Assembly: GCF_009834565.1 (NCBI RefSeq)
Contig: NZ_CP019428.1
Location: 6,262,001 to 6,326,000 of the forward strand
Reading direction: 5' to 3'
DNA length: 64,000 nt
Origin: Pseudomonas sp. R76
GTDB taxonomy: Bacteria; Pseudomonadota; Gammaproteobacteria; Pseudomonadales; Pseudomonadaceae
Part shown: piece by piece, positions 17,289 to 26,077 of the stretch
Layout of the letters: every line of letters starts with the position of its first letter
Position numbering within the stretch: position 1 is the stretch's first letter
The notes under the pieces: generated by a model
What the model was told of the DNA's origin: nothing
Databases searched by the model: none
Seen by the model: the letters and a program-made list of their open reading frames with translations, nothing else
Made by a program: the position numbers and the translations under genes

Positions 17289-17364
17289 TGGCGGCTGTGC
17301 GTGGGAGACCTTCGGGTCTGCCGGGTCTTAACTCCTCGGTCTGCGAACCCGCGTACAGCTGCCA
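17289..17364 (+). promoter_or_regulatory. Structured candidate RNA leader (three-way junction) upstream of the DUF3077-type gene
   Basis: A 17-bp closing stem pairs 17289-17305 with 17348-17364, including three G.U pairs and no mismatch. Inside are a 5-bp hairpin with a TTCG tetraloop (17306-17319) and a 6-bp hairpin (17320-17340) with a nine-base loop. The 3' copy of GGTCT at 17338-17342 could replace 17315-17319 as the partner of AGACC 17306-17310, so an alternative fold exists. It ends 56 bases before the ATG. I recall similar sequence before other Pseudomonas genes of this family; ligand or trigger unknown. Confidence 0.7.
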
Positions 17365-17420
17365 CCCAATTTGTTTCGCAGCAAACGGTGGTCATTCTTC
17401 TCTCGAGTTAAGGATTCACC

Positions 17421-17714
17421 ATGACCCAACAACTACCACCCCGCCGCTTCACCCCATGCACCGAAACCGCCACCGATTACCCCGTGCTATTAATCGACAG
17501 CGACGCCCCACTGCTCGACCTCCACGCCTGCCTGCGCGAACGCCTAAACGCAGCCCTTGAACACCTCAACCTGATCGCCTGCTCCAGCTTGCCGGACTTC
17601 GCCGAGCGCGACTTGAATAACATAGCCAACACCGCGCGCATTCTGGTGCAGGACGTGAGCGATGTGTTTCGTGTCATCGAACACCGTGGTTTCGATAAGC
17701 CTGACGCTGCCTGA
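17421..17714 (+). CDS. DUF3077/DUF6124-type small protein
   Basis: 97 aa, cytoplasmic, predicted helical. It resembles a Pseudomonas-specific family of about 100-residue proteins present in many copies per genome, with a variable N terminus and a conserved helical block (here LLIDSDAPLLDLHACLRERLNAALEHLNL and a hydrophobic C-terminal helix). No function is established. AAGGA lies eight bases before ATG 17421. The elaborate leader at 17289-17364 implies post-transcriptional control. Confidence 0.72.
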   Translation: MTQQLPPRRFTPCTETATDYPVLLIDSDAPLLDLHACLRERLNAALEHLNLIACSSLPDFAERDLNNIANTARILVQDVSDVFRVIEHRGFDKPDAA

Positions 17715-17723
17715 TTAAATCCA

Positions 17724-17757
17724 AGCCAGAAAAAAGCCCGCATCGCTGCGGGCTTTT
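17724..17757. terminator. Bidirectional terminator hairpin, near-identical to 19373-19406
   Basis: AAAAAAGCCCGC-ATCGCT-GCGGGCTTTT sits between the convergent DUF3077-type gene and hipA and has A and T tracts suited to both strands. The 34-base block matches 19373-19406 at 32 positions in direct orientation. Confidence 0.88.
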
Positions 17758-17766
17758 CGTAGGCTC

Positions 17767-19038
17767 TTAAGGCGCACGTGTTACCACTGGCTTTCGCCGC
17801 ATACCCGACGCAACAGAGTCATGCAGCGCCATCGTACGGCCCGCGTCCCATTCTTTCTGCATCGTTGTAAACAGTTCAACGTCAATTCGTACTTGATGAG
17901 CGCGTAGTGCCTCAGACATGGCGTCGCTGATTCGCTCAATAATCATCCCTGGGTTTGCCACACCGCAGTGCTTGCGGCCAAATTCGATCAGTTGCTGACG
18001 ATCCGGATAGGCCTTCACCTTGTTCATCTTGATAGCCAAGGTGCGGTCGACCAGTGACTGACCAGACTTGGGATTGTAATTCTCGTACACGGTAGTGGTC
18101 GTCACGTCGAATACAGGGGCCAACTGCACGGTTTCAGGGGCTCCAGGGTGGGTATAGAGCACACCGAAATTTTTCAGGTGGGCATCGCCATTGCGCACCA
18201 TGACCGACAAGCAAACGTATGAGAAAAAACGTTCAAGCTCACGCAGCACATCGCCGTGCCGGCAAACTTCGTTGATTACCGCAGCAAGCGTTTCGTAGCT
18301 TTGGGAGTATTTGTAGTTATCGTGAGGGTCTTTGTTCAGCCCCAACAACACCGCCATATCCTCAAAACCCAACCTGCCAGATTCAGTCAGATCAAAGCGC
18401 TCCATGACAAAGAGATCGCCCCTTTCAGACAGCCAGAAACGCGGCGTTTCCAAGCCGGCGAGGCGAGCAGCTTCCAAACAGAGAAACTCATTCTGAGCCA
18501 AGTGAGCATATTCATCAGCGCCGGACTTCACGATCAAGTCGGAGCTGAGCATCGTTTTACGATGGCCTGTCAGCTTATCCAGGTCAGGCACCAACACCTT
18601 CGGCTGCACCCCGGAAATACCTGACTCGAAATAGGTCTCGACGAGGAAATCGAATACGCCCTGTGAGGTATCCGCAGACAGAATTTCCTGTAACCCGACC
18701 TGCGCCTTCACTGGCGCAGAAGCCTCAATGGGGTTCTCGTAACTCAGTCGACCAATCTGGTTGCCGCCGATGATCGACAGCAAGCGCATTTCGTCCACTT
18801 GCATGTGCTTGGCCATACGACGCTTAATCTGATCAGCCAGGAAGCCCTCCGGCACATTCATATCAAAAATCGGATGCAATACGTTGCTGACCACTGGCGT
18901 CGGGTCATATGGAATCACCAGTGACACTTCGCGGGAAGCCTGCGCAGAGGCGTAAGCAAACGAAAACTGTGAGCCCCTGGACAGTTCGCCGGCCATGCCT
19001 TGAGGCGTAGTGATGTTGAGTAACTTGATTTTACTCAT
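17767..19038 (-). CDS. hipA: HipA family serine/threonine kinase toxin
   Basis: 423 aa. HipA toxins phosphorylate a cellular target (glutamyl-tRNA synthetase in E. coli) and induce growth arrest or persistence; the partner HipB neutralises them. Visible are the N-subdomain, the regulatory loop SGISGVQPK (139-147, with Ser139 and Ser142 as possible autophosphorylation sites), the catalytic loop NGDAHLKN with Asp285, and the metal-binding Asp311 in APVFDVTTT. All residues needed for activity appear intact. ATG 19038 overlaps the hipB stop by eight bases (ATGAGTAA), giving coupled translation. A longer frame to 19257 only shadows hipB. Confidence 0.9.
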   Translation of the reverse strand: MSKIKLLNITTPQGMAGELSRGSQFSFAYASAQASREVSLVIPYDPTPVVSNVLHPIFDMNVPEGFLADQIKRRMAKHMQVDEMRLLSIIGGNQIGRLSYENPIEASAPVKAQVGLQEILSADTSQGVFDFLVETYFESGISGVQPKVLVPDLDKLTGHRKTMLSSDLIVKSGADEYAHLAQNEFLCLEAARLAGLETPRFWLSERGDLFVMERFDLTESGRLGFEDMAVLLGLNKDPHDNYKYSQSYETLAAVINEVCRHGDVLRELERFFSYVCLSVMVRNGDAHLKNFGVLYTHPGAPETVQLAPVFDVTTTTVYENYNPKSGQSLVDRTLAIKMNKVKAYPDRQQLIEFGRKHCGVANPGMIIERISDAMSEALRAHQVRIDVELFTTMQKEWDAGRTMALHDSVASGMRRKPVVTRAP

Positions 19039-19294
19039 CGTGCTCGACCAGTTCGGCAAGGGATTTAAGGTCGATTCGCCGGTCAACGACTTCCAGCGCC
19101 ATGCCAAGGGCGCTGATAACCCTGAAGACGGTATACATAGCGACGTTTTCCCCCGCCTCAAGATCAATGATCGTCTTGCGACTGCATCGAGCTTTTTCCG
19201 CGAGCTGTTGCTGGCTAAATTTCTTGGCTCGGCGCAGCTGTTTGAGCCGCTCGCCAAATGAAGGGGGATTGGTGATCAGCAAAATGTCACCCAT
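19031..19294 (-). CDS. hipB: HipB family antitoxin, HTH_XRE
   Basis: 87 aa. A Cro/C1-type helix-turn-helix spans about residues 13-68 (FGERLKQLRRAKKFSQQQLAEKARCSRKTIIDLEAG). HipB dimers bind HipA and repress their own promoter. The transcript likely starts within about 20 bases of ATG 19294, and no clear Shine-Dalgarno precedes it, so translation may begin on a very short leader. The operator and promoter are described separately at 19321-19348. Confidence 0.88.
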   Translation of the reverse strand: MGDILLITNPPSFGERLKQLRRAKKFSQQQLAEKARCSRKTIIDLEAGENVAMYTVFRVISALGMALEVVDRRIDLKSLAELVEHDE

Positions 19295-19320
19295 ATAGGA
19301 CTTTTTAACAAATTTATTCG

Positions 19321-19348
19321 ATTATGTCCGCTATGACGGACATTTCAA
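19321..19348 (-). promoter_or_regulatory. hipBA promoter with HipB operator in the spacer
   Basis: On the minus strand, TTGAAA (-35, 19343-19348) and CATAAT (-10, 19321-19326) are 16 bases apart. The gap holds a palindrome ATGTCCG-N6-CGGACAT (19324-19343), whose core TGTCC-N8-GGACA has the same half-site spacing as the E. coli HipB operator TATCC-N8-GGATA. HipB binding would therefore mask both elements. Autorepression is inferred from this geometry. Confidence 0.75.
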
Positions 19349-19372
19349 ATAACCTTACGTCGACTCATTCAC

Positions 19373-19406
19373 AGCCACAAAAAAGCCCGCATCACTGCGG
19401 GCTTTT
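19373..19406. terminator. fba terminator hairpin, near-identical to 17724-17757
   Basis: AAAAAAGCCCGC-ATCACT-GCGGGCTTTT directly after the fba stop (fba is read toward lower coordinates). With the copy at 17724 it brackets the hipBA cassette. Confidence 0.88.
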
Positions 19407-19423
19407 GTTTAAACGCCTGAGGT

Positions 19424-20488
19424 TCAGTTCACCTTAGCGTTCAACTCGCCTTTCAGGTAACGCTGATACATCGCTTCCAACGAGATCGGCTTGATCTTCG
19501 AAGCATTACCGGCAGTACCAAAGGCTTCGTAACGTGCGATGCACACGTCACGCATGGCGGTTACGGTGGCGCCGAAGAATTTACGCGGGTCAAATTCGCT
19601 CGGGTTGGTGGCCATCAGGCGACGCATGGCGCCGGTGGATGCCAAACGCAGGTCGGTGTCGATGTTGACCTTGCGCACGCCGTACTTGATGCCTTCGACG
19701 ATTTCTTCAACCGGCACGCCGTAGGTTTCTTTGATGTCGCCGCCGTATTGGTTGATGATCGCCAGCCACTCTTGTGGCACCGAGGAAGAACCGTGCATCA
19801 CCAGGTGGGTGTTCGGGATGCGTTTGTGGATTTCCTTGATGCGGTCGATGGCCAGCACGTCGCCGGTAGGCGGCTTGGTGAACTTGTAGGCGCCGTGGCT
19901 GGTGCCGATGGCGATGGCCAGGGCGTCAACTTGGGTCTTCTTGACGAAGTCGGCGGCTTCTTCCGGGTCGGTCAGCATTTGGCTGTGATCCAGCACGCCT
20001 TCGGCGCCGATGCCGTCTTCTTCGCCGGCCATACCGGTTTCCAGCGAACCCAGGCAGCCCAGCTCGCCTTCAACCGAAACGCCGCAGGCGTGAGCCATGG
20101 CCACGGTTTGTTGGGTCACGCGTACGTTGTATTCGTAGTCGGTTGGGGTCTTGCCGTCTTCGCCGAGGGAGCCGTCCATCATCACCGAGCTGAAGCCCAG
20201 TTGGATGGAGCGCTGGCACACGTCAGGGCTGGTGCCGTGGTCCTGGTGCATGCACACCGGGATGTGCGGGAATTCTTCGATCGCAGCGAGGATCAGGTGA
20301 CGCAGGAATGGCGCGCCGGCGTATTTGCGGGCACCGGCCGAAGCCTGGACGATCACTGGGGAGTCGGTCTTGTCAGCGGCTTCCATGATGGCGCGCATCT
20401 GCTCAAGGTTGTTGACGTTAAAGGCTGGGACGCCGTAGCCGAACTCGGCTGCGTGGTCCAGCATTTGACGCATGCTGATAAGTGCCAT
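19424..20488 (-). CDS. fba: Fructose-bisphosphate aldolase, class II
   Basis: 354 aa zinc aldolase interconverting fructose 1,6-bisphosphate with dihydroxyacetone phosphate and glyceraldehyde 3-phosphate. In Pseudomonas it serves mainly gluconeogenesis. Metal and phosphate site motifs are seen in [12 protein letters not shown] and [13 protein letters not shown]. The length matches the Calvin-cycle-type subgroup of class II enzymes. Last gene of the tkt-epd-pgk-lipoprotein-fba series on this strand, with its own terminator at 19373. Confidence 0.95.
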   Translation of the reverse strand: MALISMRQMLDHAAEFGYGVPAFNVNNLEQMRAIMEAADKTDSPVIVQASAGARKYAGAPFLRHLILAAIEEFPHIPVCMHQDHGTSPDVCQRSIQLGFSSVMMDGSLGEDGKTPTDYEYNVRVTQQTVAMAHACGVSVEGELGCLGSLETGMAGEEDGIGAEGVLDHSQMLTDPEEAADFVKKTQVDALAIAIGTSHGAYKFTKPPTGDVLAIDRIKEIHKRIPNTHLVMHGSSSVPQEWLAIINQYGGDIKETYGVPVEEIVEGIKYGVRKVNIDTDLRLASTGAMRRLMATNPSEFDPRKFFGATVTAMRDVCIARYEAFGTAGNASKIKPISLEAMYQRYLKGELNAKVN

Positions 20489-20643
20489 TGTGTTGTCTCT
20501 CCCGATCGTGGGTCGTTAATCGTGCAAGCCTGCCGTAGCGGCGGCTGCTATTCAAGTTATTGCAGGCCATGGGGTTAAGGCTTGGCCTGCTGAATCGTTA
20601 TTGCTGGAGTGGCCGTGTGCTCACGCCACTGAAAAAGCCGATC

Positions 20644-20736
20644 AATGTGGGAGCTGGCTTGCCTGCGATTGGGGCAGATCAGACAACATTTGTTTTGCAG
20701 GCCCACCGCAATCGCAGGCAAGCCAGCTCCCACATT
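20644..20736. repeat. REPIN-type inverted repeat pair (GAGCTGGCTTGCCTGCGAT family)
   Basis: AATGTGGGAGCTGGCTTGCC and its mirrored arm ending CCCACATT, between the MliC-like gene and fba. It probably divides the two transcripts or lowers read-through. Confidence 0.85.
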
Positions 20737-20765
20737 TAGATCTCATTTATCTTGAGATCGTGTTC

Positions 20766-21098
20766 TTACTGGGCTTTGCAGCCTCGCCCGATCAAATCAT
20801 CGGTGGCTACCCAGTAGATCAGGCCTTCCTCACCTTTTTGATGAAACGCCAGCTGGTCATTGCTGTACAGCACGCCCGAGGCAGCGACGTCCTGTTTAAG
20901 GCGATAAACCTGGTCCGAACCGCCGAGGCGTACATCTACTTCGGAGCGGGCCTGGTTGGCAAAGCGCCAGTTGACCTCGGCCTTGCTGTCGCAGGTCCAG
21001 GTGGTCCACTTGTCGGCAGGCTCTGCCTTGTTGAACATGTTCATGCTGCTGCAACCGGCCAATAGAGCCAGGGCTGCCAGGGCGAAAACGCCTTTCAT
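20766..21098 (-). CDS. MliC-like lysozyme-inhibitor lipoprotein
   Basis: 110 aa. A type II signal peptide MKGVFALAALALLAGCSS contains the lipobox LAGC, so the mature protein is anchored to a membrane by its Cys. The exported part has the MliC layout: WTCDSKAEV at the start, a LGGSDQVYRLK strand, ASGVLYSND as counterpart of the SASGxxYS motif, and a C-terminal Cys that could pair with the first. MliC proteins inhibit C-type lysozymes. The frame is open to 21218, but ATG 21098 with AGGA upstream gives the signal peptide. Confidence 0.75.
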   Translation of the reverse strand: MKGVFALAALALLAGCSSMNMFNKAEPADKWTTWTCDSKAEVNWRFANQARSEVDVRLGGSDQVYRLKQDVAASGVLYSNDQLAFHQKGEEGLIYWVATDDLIGRGCKAQ

Positions 21099-21159
21099 TG
21101 CCAATCCTCGAACGACGGCCCAAGGGCCGCCACTGCTGTCGGTTAGTTGATCAGACCCG

Positions 21160-21387
21160 TCAGGGGCAACCCTGTTCCTGACCGTTGGGCGCGGCGTCGT
21201 ATTTCTCCAACCGCTCATTGCCGATGCGCTTGTTGATCACCGGCATGGTTTCGGCTTGCCAGTCAGCCTGGTAGCAGCTCTTTTTTTGCCCCGGCGCAGG
21301 CTCTGCGGCCACAGGTTTAGCGCTTGGCGTGCTGCCGCAGCCGGCCAACAGGCCCGCAGCGATCACCAGTGCCAACGACTTGATCAT
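21160..21387 (-). CDS. Small lipoprotein of unknown function
   Basis: 75 aa. Signal sequence MIKSLALVIAAGLLAGCGST with lipobox LAGC, a proline- and alanine-rich linker (SAKPVAAEPAPGQ), then a short domain with two Cys. AAGGAGT is eight bases before ATG 21387. It starts 29 bases after the pgk stop and is probably co-transcribed with it. Not recognised beyond lipoprotein. Confidence 0.75.
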   Translation of the reverse strand: MIKSLALVIAAGLLAGCGSTPSAKPVAAEPAPGQKKSCYQADWQAETMPVINKRIGNERLEKYDAAPNGQEQGCP

Positions 21388-21416
21388 GGGAAGACTCCTT
21401 TTCCGGATCACGAGCC

Positions 21417-22580
21417 TTAGCCTTTGGCTCGGGTTTCCAGCACTTCAACGGCCGGCAGCACTTTGCCCTCGACGAATTCGAGGAATGCGCCGCCACCGGT
21501 AGAAATGTAGGAGATCTGGTCAGCAACGCCATATTTATCGATGGCCGCCAAGGTATCGCCACCGCCGGCGATGGAGAATGCCGAGCTTTCAGCGATGGCG
21601 TGGGTCAGTACTTTGGTGCCGTTGCCGAACTGGTCGAACTCGAACACGCCAACCGGGCCGTTCCACAGAATGGTCTTGGACGACTTCAGCAGCTCGGCGA
21701 AGTTGGCTGCGGTTTGCGGGCCGATGTCCAGGATCATGTCGTCAGCCGCCACATCAGCGATGAGCTTGACGGTGGCTTCGGCGCTTTCAGCGAATTCCTT
21801 GGCAACCACCACATCCACCGGCAGCGGCACGCTGACTTTGGCAGCGATGGCGCGGGCGGTGTCGAGCAGGTCCGGCTCGTACAGCGACTTGCCCACTGGG
21901 TGCCCGGCTGCGGCCAGGAAAGTGTTGGCAATGCCGCCGCCGACGATCAGCTGGTTGCAGATCTGGCTGAGGCTGTTGAGCACGTCCAGCTTGGTGGAAA
22001 CCTTGGAGCCGGCAACGATGGCAGCCATTGGTTGGGCCGGAGCGCCCAGGGCCTTGCCCAGTGCGTCCAATTCAGCGGCCAGCAATGGGCCGGCTGCGGC
22101 GACTTTGGCGAACTTGGCCACGCCGTGGGTCGAACCTTCGGCGCGGTGCGCAGTACCGAAAGCGTCCATCACGAACACATCGCACAGGGCCGCGTATTGC
22201 TGGGCCAACTCGTCGCTGTTCTTTTTCTCGCCTTTGTTGAAGCGCACGTTTTCGAACAACACGATGTCGCCGGCCTTCACGTCAACGCCGCCCAGGTAGT
22301 CAGCCACCAGCGGCACGTCACGGCCCAGGGCTTTGCTGAGGTATTCGGCTACAGGCTTGAGGCTGTTTTCGGCGGAGAACTCACCTTCGGTCGGGCGACC
22401 CAGGTGGGAGCAGACCATCACGGCCGCACCTTTTTCCAGGGCCAGCTTGATGGTCGGCAGCGAAGCCAGGATTCGCGCATCGCTGGTGACAACACCGTCC
22501 TTGACTGGGACGTTGAGGTCTTCGCGGATCAGCACGCGCTTACCTTGCAGATCGAGGTCGGTCATCTTCAACACGGTCAT
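21417..22580 (-). CDS. pgk: Phosphoglycerate kinase
   Basis: 387 aa, the usual bacterial length. It transfers phosphate between 1,3-bisphosphoglycerate and ADP. Recognisable blocks are [14 protein letters not shown] near the N terminus, the substrate-site [13 protein letters not shown], the hinge [13 protein letters not shown], and the C-terminal nucleotide-binding [13 protein letters not shown]. It lies 17 bases after epd on the same strand, the common proteobacterial epd-pgk-fba arrangement. Confidence 0.96.
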   Translation of the reverse strand: MTVLKMTDLDLQGKRVLIREDLNVPVKDGVVTSDARILASLPTIKLALEKGAAVMVCSHLGRPTEGEFSAENSLKPVAEYLSKALGRDVPLVADYLGGVDVKAGDIVLFENVRFNKGEKKNSDELAQQYAALCDVFVMDAFGTAHRAEGSTHGVAKFAKVAAAGPLLAAELDALGKALGAPAQPMAAIVAGSKVSTKLDVLNSLSQICNQLIVGGGIANTFLAAAGHPVGKSLYEPDLLDTARAIAAKVSVPLPVDVVVAKEFAESAEATVKLIADVAADDMILDIGPQTAANFAELLKSSKTILWNGPVGVFEFDQFGNGTKVLTHAIAESSAFSIAGGGDTLAAIDKYGVADQISYISTGGGAFLEFVEGKVLPAVEVLETRAKG

Positions 22581-22597
22581 GGGTCGCAGTTCCTGAG

Positions 22598-23653
22598 TTA
22601 CTGTTGAGGTTGTTTAGAGGCGATGTGCAGATAATGTTCCGCAACATCCAGCATTCGGTTGGCAAACCCCCATTCGTTGTCGAACCAAGCCAGGATGTTC
22701 ACCAGCCGTGGGCCGGAAACGCGGGTCTGGCTGGCATCGACAATCGCCGAATGCGGGTCATGGTTGAAATCACAACTGGCGTGCGGCAACTCGGTGTAGG
22801 CCAAAAGGCCCTTGAGCGGGCCGCTGGTGGCGGCGTCGCGCAATATCCGGTTGACCTCAGTGGCATCGGTGTCGCTGACGGTTTGCATGGTGATGTCCAG
22901 GCAGGACACGTTCACCGTCGGTACCCGTACGGCTTTGGCCTGAATTCGCCCGGCAAGTTCCGGTAACAATCTTTCGATGCCACGCGCCAGGCCGGTAGAC
23001 ACCGGAATCACCGACTGGAACGCCGAGCGGGTGCGGCGCAGGTCTTCATGGTGATAGGCGTCGATCACCGGCTGGTCGTTCATCGCCGAGTGAATCGTGG
23101 TGATCGACACGTAATCCAGGCCAATCGCCTGATCCAGCAGGCGCAACAGCGGCACGCTGCAGTTGGTGGTGCAGGACGCGTTGGACACCAGCAGCTCGTT
23201 GCCGGTCAGGCAGTCCTGGTTGATGCCGTAGACGATGGTGGCGTCGACATCCGCCTCGCTGGCCATCGGCTGGGAAAACAGCACACGCGGCGCGCCGGCG
23301 TCGAGAAAACGCTGGCCATCGGCACGGGTGTGGTAGACACCCGAACATTCCAGCACCAGGTCGACGCCCAATGCTTTCCAGTCGATGCCCTCGGGGGTGG
23401 CACTGCGCAAGACCTGCACGCAGTTGCCATTGATATGCAGACAGTCGCCTTCGACCCGCACTTCGCCAGGGAAGCGGCCGTGGGTGGAGTCAAAGCGTGT
23501 CAGGTATTCGATGCTGGCCATATCGGCCAAATCATTGATCGCGACAATTTCAAACCCGGCCGCCGCCCCTCGCTCGAACAGAGCACGCAAGACGCAACGA
23601 CCAATGCGGCCGTAGCCGTTGAGTGCAACTTTGTAGGGACGCGGTTGGGGCAT
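22598..23653 (-). CDS. epd: D-erythrose-4-phosphate dehydrogenase
   Basis: 351 aa GAPDH-fold enzyme. The NAD-binding start is [17 protein letters not shown], and the catalytic Cys lies in [14 protein letters not shown] and Epd are close paralogues; position between tkt and pgk and divergence from the typical GAPDH N terminus favour Epd, which oxidises erythrose 4-phosphate toward pyridoxal phosphate synthesis. A residual GAPDH role cannot be excluded from sequence. Confidence 0.88.
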   Translation of the reverse strand: MPQPRPYKVALNGYGRIGRCVLRALFERGAAAGFEIVAINDLADMASIEYLTRFDSTHGRFPGEVRVEGDCLHINGNCVQVLRSATPEGIDWKALGVDLVLECSGVYHTRADGQRFLDAGAPRVLFSQPMASEADVDATIVYGINQDCLTGNELLVSNASCTTNCSVPLLRLLDQAIGLDYVSITTIHSAMNDQPVIDAYHHEDLRRTRSAFQSVIPVSTGLARGIERLLPELAGRIQAKAVRVPTVNVSCLDITMQTVSDTDATEVNRILRDAATSGPLKGLLAYTELPHASCDFNHDPHSAIVDASQTRVSGPRLVNILAWFDNEWGFANRMLDVAEHYLHIASKQPQQ

Positions 23654-23697
23654 GGGGTTCTCGATTACCTTGGGTAATGGGGTGGCTGTTAGACCGC

Positions 23698-23790
23698 TTT
23701 CGCGAGCAAGCCCGCTCCCACATTTGGAATGGGTTCACAATTCAAACTATGTGAACCCGATCTAATGTGGGAGCGGGCTTGCTCGCGAAG
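23698..23790. repeat. REPIN-type inverted repeat pair (GCGGGCTTGCTCGCGAA family)
   Basis: Arms CGCGAGCAAGCCCGCTCCCA and the mirror image face outward compared with 2922. The spacer holds its own hairpin, GGGTTCACA with TGTGAACCC. Located between tkt and epd. Confidence 0.85.
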
Positions 23791-23820
23791 GGGCCAGCAC
23801 AGCCACCTCAATTTACAGCC

Positions 23821-25818
23821 TTAGTCTTCCAGCAGCTCTTCAGCCTGACCCAGGATGTTTTCCAGGGTGAAACCGAACTCTTCGAACAACGCTGGCGCCG
23901 GCGCCGACTCACCGTAGGTGGTCATGCCGATCACGCGGCCTTCCAGGCCCACGTACTTGTACCAGTAGTCGGCGTGAGCCGCCTCGATGGCGATACGCGC
24001 GCTGACCTGCAAAGGCAGCACCGATTGCTTGTAGCCGGCGTCCTGGGCTTCGAACACGCTGGTGCACGGCATGGACACAACACGTACGTTGCGGCCTTGG
24101 GCGGTCAGCTTGTCGTACGCCTGAACAGTCAGGCCCACTTCGGAACCGGTGGAGATCAGGATCAGCTCCGGCTCGCCAATGCAGTCTTTCAGCACATAAC
24201 CGCCACGGCTGATGTCGGCGATCTGCGCGTCGGTACGCACTTGGTGCTGCAGGTTCTGACGCGAGAAGATCAGCGCCGAAGGGCCGTCCTTACGCTCGAT
24301 GGCGTGCTTCCAGGCCACTGCGGATTCGACCGCGTCGGCTGGGCGCCAGCAATCCAGGTTCGGCGTGGTACGCAGGCTGGTCAGTTGCTCGACCGGCTGG
24401 TGCGTCGGGCCGTCTTCGCCCAGGCCGATGGAGTCGTGGGTGTACACATGAATCACGCGCTTCTTCATCAGCGCGGCCATGCGTACCGCGTTACGGGCGT
24501 ATTCCATGAACATCAGGAAGGTCGCGCCGTAAGGCACCAGGCCGCCGTGCAGGGACACGCCGTTCATGATGGCGCTCATGCCGAACTCGCGCACGCCGTA
24601 GTACATGTAGTTGCCGCTGGCGTCTTCAGCCGAGACACCTTTGCAACCTTTCCACAGAGTCAGGTTGGAACCTGCCAGGTCAGCCGAACCGCCGAGTATT
24701 TCCGGCAGCAACGGGCCGAAGGCGTTCAGGGTGTTCTGGCTGGCTTTACGGCTGGCGATGGTCTCGCCCTTGGCCGCGACTTCGGCGATGTAGGCCGAGG
24801 CTTTTTCCGAGAAGTCGGCAGGCAGGTCACCGGCCAGGCGGCGTACCAGCTCGTTGGCAAGCGCAGGGAATTCGGCGGAGTAGGCAGCGAAACGCTGGTC
24901 CCACTCGGCTTCGGTCGCCAGGCCTTTTTCCTTGGCGCTCCACTCGGCGTAGATGTCGGCAGGGATTTCGAACGGGCCGTGGTTCCACTTCAGCGCTTCG
25001 CGGGTCAAGGCGATTTCCGCGTCACCCAATGGGGCGCCGTGGCAGTCTTCTTTACCTTGCTTGTTCGGCGAGCCGAAACCGATGGTGGTCTTGCAGCAGA
25101 TCAGGGTCGGCTGCTCGCTCTTGCGGGCGGTGTCGATGGCGGTCTTGATCTCTTCCGGATCGTGGCCGTCGACGTTGCGGATGACTTGCCAGTTGTAGGC
25201 TTCAAAACGCTTGGGGGTGTCGTCGGTGAACCAGCCTTCGACTTCGCCGTCGATGGAGATGCCGTTGTCATCGTAGAAGGCAATCAGCTTGCCCAGGCCC
25301 AGAGTACCGGCCAGGGAAGCGACTTCGTGGGAAATGCCTTCCATCATGCAGCCATCACCCAGGAACACGTAGGTGTGGTGATCGACGATGTTGTGGCCAG
25401 GACGGTTGAACTGCGCGCCCAGCACTTTTTCAGCCAGCGCGAAGCCGACAGCGTTGGCCAGGCCTTGGCCCAGGGGACCGGTGGTGGTCTCGACGCCTGG
25501 GGTGTAGCCGAATTCAGGGTGGCCCGGCGTGCGGCTGTGCAGCTGGCGGAAGCTCTTGAGGTCATCAATGGTGACGTCGTAGCCGGTCAGGTGCAGCAGC
25601 GAGTAGATCAGCATCGAGCCGTGGCCGTTGGACAGCACGAAGCGGTCACGGTCGGCGAACGACGGGTTGCTTGGGTTGTGCTTCAGGTAGTCACGCCAAA
25701 GTACCTCGGCGATATCCGCCATGCCCATCGGGGCACCGGGATGGCCGCTGTTGGCTTTTTGCACGGCATCCATGCTGAGGGCACGAATGGCGTTGGCACG
25801 CTCACGACGGCTGGGCAT
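23821..25818 (-). CDS. tkt: Transketolase
   Basis: 665 aa thiamine-diphosphate enzyme of the pentose phosphate pathway. Seen are the N-terminal [15 protein letters not shown], the ThDP/Mg motif [28 protein letters not shown] in the middle domain and the C-terminal lobe. Length and motif order are normal. AGGAGAT precedes ATG 25818. Upstream, toward 26077, lie two palindromes that could control this gene, the divergent regulator gene, or both. Confidence 0.96.
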   Translation of the reverse strand: MPSRRERANAIRALSMDAVQKANSGHPGAPMGMADIAEVLWRDYLKHNPSNPSFADRDRFVLSNGHGSMLIYSLLHLTGYDVTIDDLKSFRQLHSRTPGHPEFGYTPGVETTTGPLGQGLANAVGFALAEKVLGAQFNRPGHNIVDHHTYVFLGDGCMMEGISHEVASLAGTLGLGKLIAFYDDNGISIDGEVEGWFTDDTPKRFEAYNWQVIRNVDGHDPEEIKTAIDTARKSEQPTLICCKTTIGFGSPNKQGKEDCHGAPLGDAEIALTREALKWNHGPFEIPADIYAEWSAKEKGLATEAEWDQRFAAYSAEFPALANELVRRLAGDLPADFSEKASAYIAEVAAKGETIASRKASQNTLNAFGPLLPEILGGSADLAGSNLTLWKGCKGVSAEDASGNYMYYGVREFGMSAIMNGVSLHGGLVPYGATFLMFMEYARNAVRMAALMKKRVIHVYTHDSIGLGEDGPTHQPVEQLTSLRTTPNLDCWRPADAVESAVAWKHAIERKDGPSALIFSRQNLQHQVRTDAQIADISRGGYVLKDCIGEPELILISTGSEVGLTVQAYDKLTAQGRNVRVVSMPCTSVFEAQDAGYKQSVLPLQVSARIAIEAAHADYWYKYVGLEGRVIGMTTYGESAPAPALFEEFGFTLENILGQAEELLED

Positions 25819-25976
25819 CGCTGATCTCCTGGGGTTTGAGAAAAAGAAACGGAAAAAAGGACCGGCATTTTCCCTCAGCCACCGCCTGCGGGCAATGACA
25901 GATAGTCACTTGACGGTGTTTTTCCTGCGGTTTGGCCGGCAATCGCTTGCAGAAAAGCGCCACTGCTTCGTCTAAA

Positions 25977-25999
25977 GGTTATAGCGGCTGCTTATAACC
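25977..25999. promoter_or_regulatory. Inverted repeat GGTTATA-N9-TATAACC between tkt and the ArsR-type gene
   Basis: Seven-base perfect arms separated by nine bases, about 160 bases upstream of tkt and 79 bases upstream of the divergent gene. It is distinct in sequence from the palindrome at 26013. The binding protein is unknown. Confidence 0.45.
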
Positions 26000-26012
26000 A
26001 CCGATTATCGAC

Positions 26013-26036
26013 CAATATCAAAACTTTTTGATATTG
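26013..26036. promoter_or_regulatory. 24-base palindromic operator candidate for the ArsR-type regulator
   Basis: CAATATCAAAA-CT-TTTTGATATTG, a perfect palindrome with 11-base arms, ends 41 bases before the ArsR-methyltransferase start. AT-rich palindromes with ATATCAA-type half-sites are typical ArsR-family operators, so autoregulation of the regulator-metK unit is the simplest reading. Confidence 0.65.
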
Positions 26037-26077
26037 ACCTTGCGGTGATTTCCACCCGTCACTAGACTGCTGGCCTT

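Noticed and set aside
22598..23653. Calling the epd gene as GAPDH (gapA/gapB)
   Set aside because: Catalytic motif is common to both, but gene order tkt-epd-pgk-fba favours Epd; residual doubt is noted in its entry.
23767..25824. 685-residue open frame opposite transketolase
   Set aside because: Mirror frame of tkt with no motifs or ribosome-binding site.
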